From an uncultured bacterium (lineage in GTDB: Bacteria; Patescibacteriota; Minisyncoccia; Phycocordibacterales; UBA1006), in contig CALDKO010000047.1 of assembly GCA_937898165.1 (NCBI GenBank), positions 1 through 7,771 on the forward strand: DNA of 7,771 nt, given 5' to 3'. The notes under the pieces were generated by a model, which searched no databases, was not told the origin of the DNA, and was given only the letters and a program-made list of their open reading frames with translations. How positions within the stretch are numbered: the stretch's first letter is position 1; each line of letters starts with the position of its first letter. Shown here piece after piece: positions 6,919-7,771 of this stretch. Made by a program: the position numbers and the translations under genes.

Positions 6919-7088
6919 TTTTATTATTAAGTGGAAAACAAGGAAGTGGAAAAACTTCAATCCAAAAACAGTTAGCTGCTGAATGTCGTAAGCGTTTCAA
7001 GTGTGTTTATCAATGGAATTTTGCAGATCCACTTTACGTTTTTCACGACTACATTTTAATAATTTTGGCTCAAATAGATAAAGGTTCA

Positions 7089-7106
7089 TGGTTAGAAAAA
7101 CGAAAA
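7089..7106 (+). repeat. 18-bp direct repeat, copy 1 (end of truncated kinase)
   Basis: TGGTTAGAAAAACGAAAA occurs here and, identically, at 7480-7497 in the downstream gene. Both copies are read in frame as W-L-E-K-R-K. The downstream copy lies in the conserved hairpin region of its family, so this copy is probably the transferred one. Confidence 0.85.
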
Positions 7107-7120
7107 GTAATTTTACCAAC

Positions 7121-7128
7121 AAAAGGAG
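7121..7128 (+). promoter_or_regulatory. Strong Shine-Dalgarno site of the Acb2/Tad1-like gene
   Basis: AAAAGGAG ends 6 bases before the ATG at 7135 and lies inside the last codons of the truncated kinase. It is the best ribosome-binding site in the rightward operon, which suggests the following gene is well translated. Confidence 0.7.
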
Positions 7129-7134
7129 AATAAG

Positions 7135-7542
7135 ATGGCACTACAAACACTAAAAGGTGTGGAAGAAATCGGCGGCTTTAAAGTCGTTGATATGAACGCA
7201 ATAAAAGAAACGAACCCAGAAATGTTTCGCCCTGACGGGTCGATGATTTATCATTTGTTCGACGAAAAAATTCGTCCGTTCAATTACATTTACGTTCGTC
7301 ACGATGTAAATTCAATCTCTTTCAACCTACAAAACGGACCAATAAAAGAAGCTGGAGTTAACGGTTGTCAAGTTGATACGATGATTGAGGCTGCAAAAGT
7401 AATTCTAGAAAAATTAAATCAGCAGTTTCCTTGTCGTGAAAATGCATGTGCAATTACGAAATTAGACGAAGCTTTAATGTGGTTAGAAAAACGAAAAAAA
7501 GATCGCGAAAAACGCGGAGTAGAAGGGTTGAGTAAAGCATGA
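7135..7542 (+). CDS. Acb2/Tad1-like hairpin-domain protein (candidate anti-CBASS/anti-Thoeris sponge)
   Basis: Of 135 residues, the C-terminal half (63-131) matches the pattern I know from the Acb2/Tad1 hairpin family of phage proteins. It has LQNGPIKEAGVNGCQVDTMI (65-84), FPCRENACAITKLDEALMWL (98-117) and the closing RKKDREKRGVEG (120-131). Known family members assemble and bind cyclic oligonucleotides (Acb2) or glycocyclic ADP-ribose (Tad1), blocking CBASS or Thoeris defence in the host cytoplasm. Residues 1-60 are an added segment, including FRPDGSMIYHLF (31-42) and YIYVRHDVN (51-59), that I do not recognise. The family call rests on remembered motifs and not on a search; which signal it binds, if any, is unknown. 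The gene has a strong SD site, follows the kinase stump by one base, and overlaps the next gene as ATGA. The many small genes around it fit an accessory locus. Confidence 0.75.
   Translation: MALQTLKGVEEIGGFKVVDMNAIKETNPEMFRPDGSMIYHLFDEKIRPFNYIYVRHDVNSISFNLQNGPIKEAGVNGCQVDTMIEAAKVILEKLNQQFPCRENACAITKLDEALMWLEKRKKDREKRGVEGLSKA
7480..7497 (+). repeat. 18-bp direct repeat, copy 2 (inside Acb2/Tad1-like gene)
   Basis: Identical to 7089-7106 and in the same reading phase, encoding WLEKRK at residues 116-121, within the hairpin region that is conserved in the family. The two copies are 391 bp apart, so recombination between them would delete almost all of the Acb2/Tad1-like gene. Confidence 0.85.
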
Positions 7543-7771
7543 AATTTTCACACAGTGATTTAGGTGTCGTAGATTCGTTTGAATTTCAACCAGGTTACAA
7601 TTTACCAGAGTGGGTTCAAGAGCAATCAGAAGGTGAACAGTTATCAGAAGACGGTGTAACTTGTTTAAAAATGAAAAACATGGGTCACATCGACTCAATG
7701 ATTCGTCCAGGTGATCGCATCGTTAAAGATGTTAACGGAAAATTTTATCGAATTTTAGATATTCATTTTAA
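7539..7771 (+). CDS. Small phage protein with PGDxIVKxxxGKFY motif (cut by right edge)
   Basis: 77 residues are visible and the frame is still open at the edge. The N-terminus is hydrophilic and includes EFQPGYNLPEWVQEQ (15-29). The end has IRPGDRIVKDVNGKFYRILDIHF, which resembles the C-terminal signature of a common small phage protein family (form: PGDWIIKG..GEFYPCKPD.F...YE). The role of that family is not known to me. If the match holds, only about 5-10 residues are missing. The ATG overlaps the stop of the Acb2/Tad1-like gene (ATGA), so the two are probably translated together. There is no membrane segment or catalytic motif. Confidence 0.75.
   Translation, partial: MKFSHSDLGVVDSFEFQPGYNLPEWVQEQSEGEQLSEDGVTCLKMKNMGHIDSMIRPGDRIVKDVNGKFYRILDIHF

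Larger units (their letters stand above)
6915..7133 (+). pseudogene. Truncated P-loop kinase (dNMP-kinase-like N-terminal fragment)
   Basis: The 72 residues open with MILLLSGKQGSGKTS (Walker A GKQGSGKT, residues 7-14) and continue to FADPLYVFHDYIL (36-48), the FADPLY..HD pattern of phage deoxynucleoside monophosphate kinase-like proteins. Full-length relatives are usually around 150-200 residues and carry downstream substrate and lid segments, including a GTEWGR-type motif. These are absent here and in the other forward frames after the stop. The last 16 residues do not resemble the family and include WLEKRK, encoded by an 18-bp sequence repeated in the next gene. It therefore looks like a stump left by deletion or recombination. 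The start overlaps the membrane-peptide stop (ATGA). A short functional ATP-binding protein cannot be excluded, but a working kinase is unlikely. Confidence 0.7.

Noticed and set aside
7080..7140. Programmed frameshift joining the kinase fragment to the next gene
   Set aside because: The next gene's frame is closed by a TAA at 7108-7110, no kinase-like sequence continues in any frame, and the next gene has its own strong ribosome-binding site and ATG.

Overview
This window looks like part of a tailed bacteriophage or prophage genome: the DNA replication and recombination module and the start of a divergent accessory operon. The evidence is tight packing (nearly every junction is an ATGA or TAATG overlap), a virus-type family B DNA polymerase, a phage-type ssDNA-binding protein beside a Cas4/RecB-like nuclease, a free-standing HNH endonuclease, a phage SF2 helicase and several very small genes. 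The DNA is clearly A+T-rich and SD sites are of the AAGGAG type, so the host is a bacterium, but nothing here fixes which one. No tRNA, rRNA, CRISPR array, insertion sequence or attachment site was seen.

Leftward operon (minus strand, 5045 down to 1). In order of transcription: a 261-aa proline-hinged protein of unknown function; a 371-aa PD-(D/E)XK nuclease with a likely Fe-S cysteine set; a 337-aa ssDNA-binding protein with a long Gln/Pro-rich tail; a 144-aa HNH endonuclease inserted exactly at a gene junction; and the first 568 residues of a family B DNA polymerase that runs off the left edge. Together these give DNA synthesis with proofreading, strand coating and end processing.

Divergent control region (5046-5176). 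It has a plausible sigma70-type promoter facing left, a perfect TTGACA facing right, and four GTCAA/TTGAC motifs that could be an operator. The rightward helicase has no visible Shine-Dalgarno site, and its start codon sits about where transcription would begin.

Rightward operon (plus strand, 5177 to 7771). In order: a 552-aa SF2 helicase with a zinc ribbon; a 28-aa single-pass membrane peptide; a 72-aa stump of a P-loop (dNMP-kinase-like) protein; a 135-aa protein whose C-terminal half resembles the Acb2/Tad1 hairpin family of phage anti-defense proteins; and a final small protein cut by the right edge. The most interesting part is 6832-7542. There a candidate sequestrator of immune signalling nucleotides sits just after a truncated kinase, and the two genes share an 18-bp in-frame repeat, which suggests a recent rearrangement.
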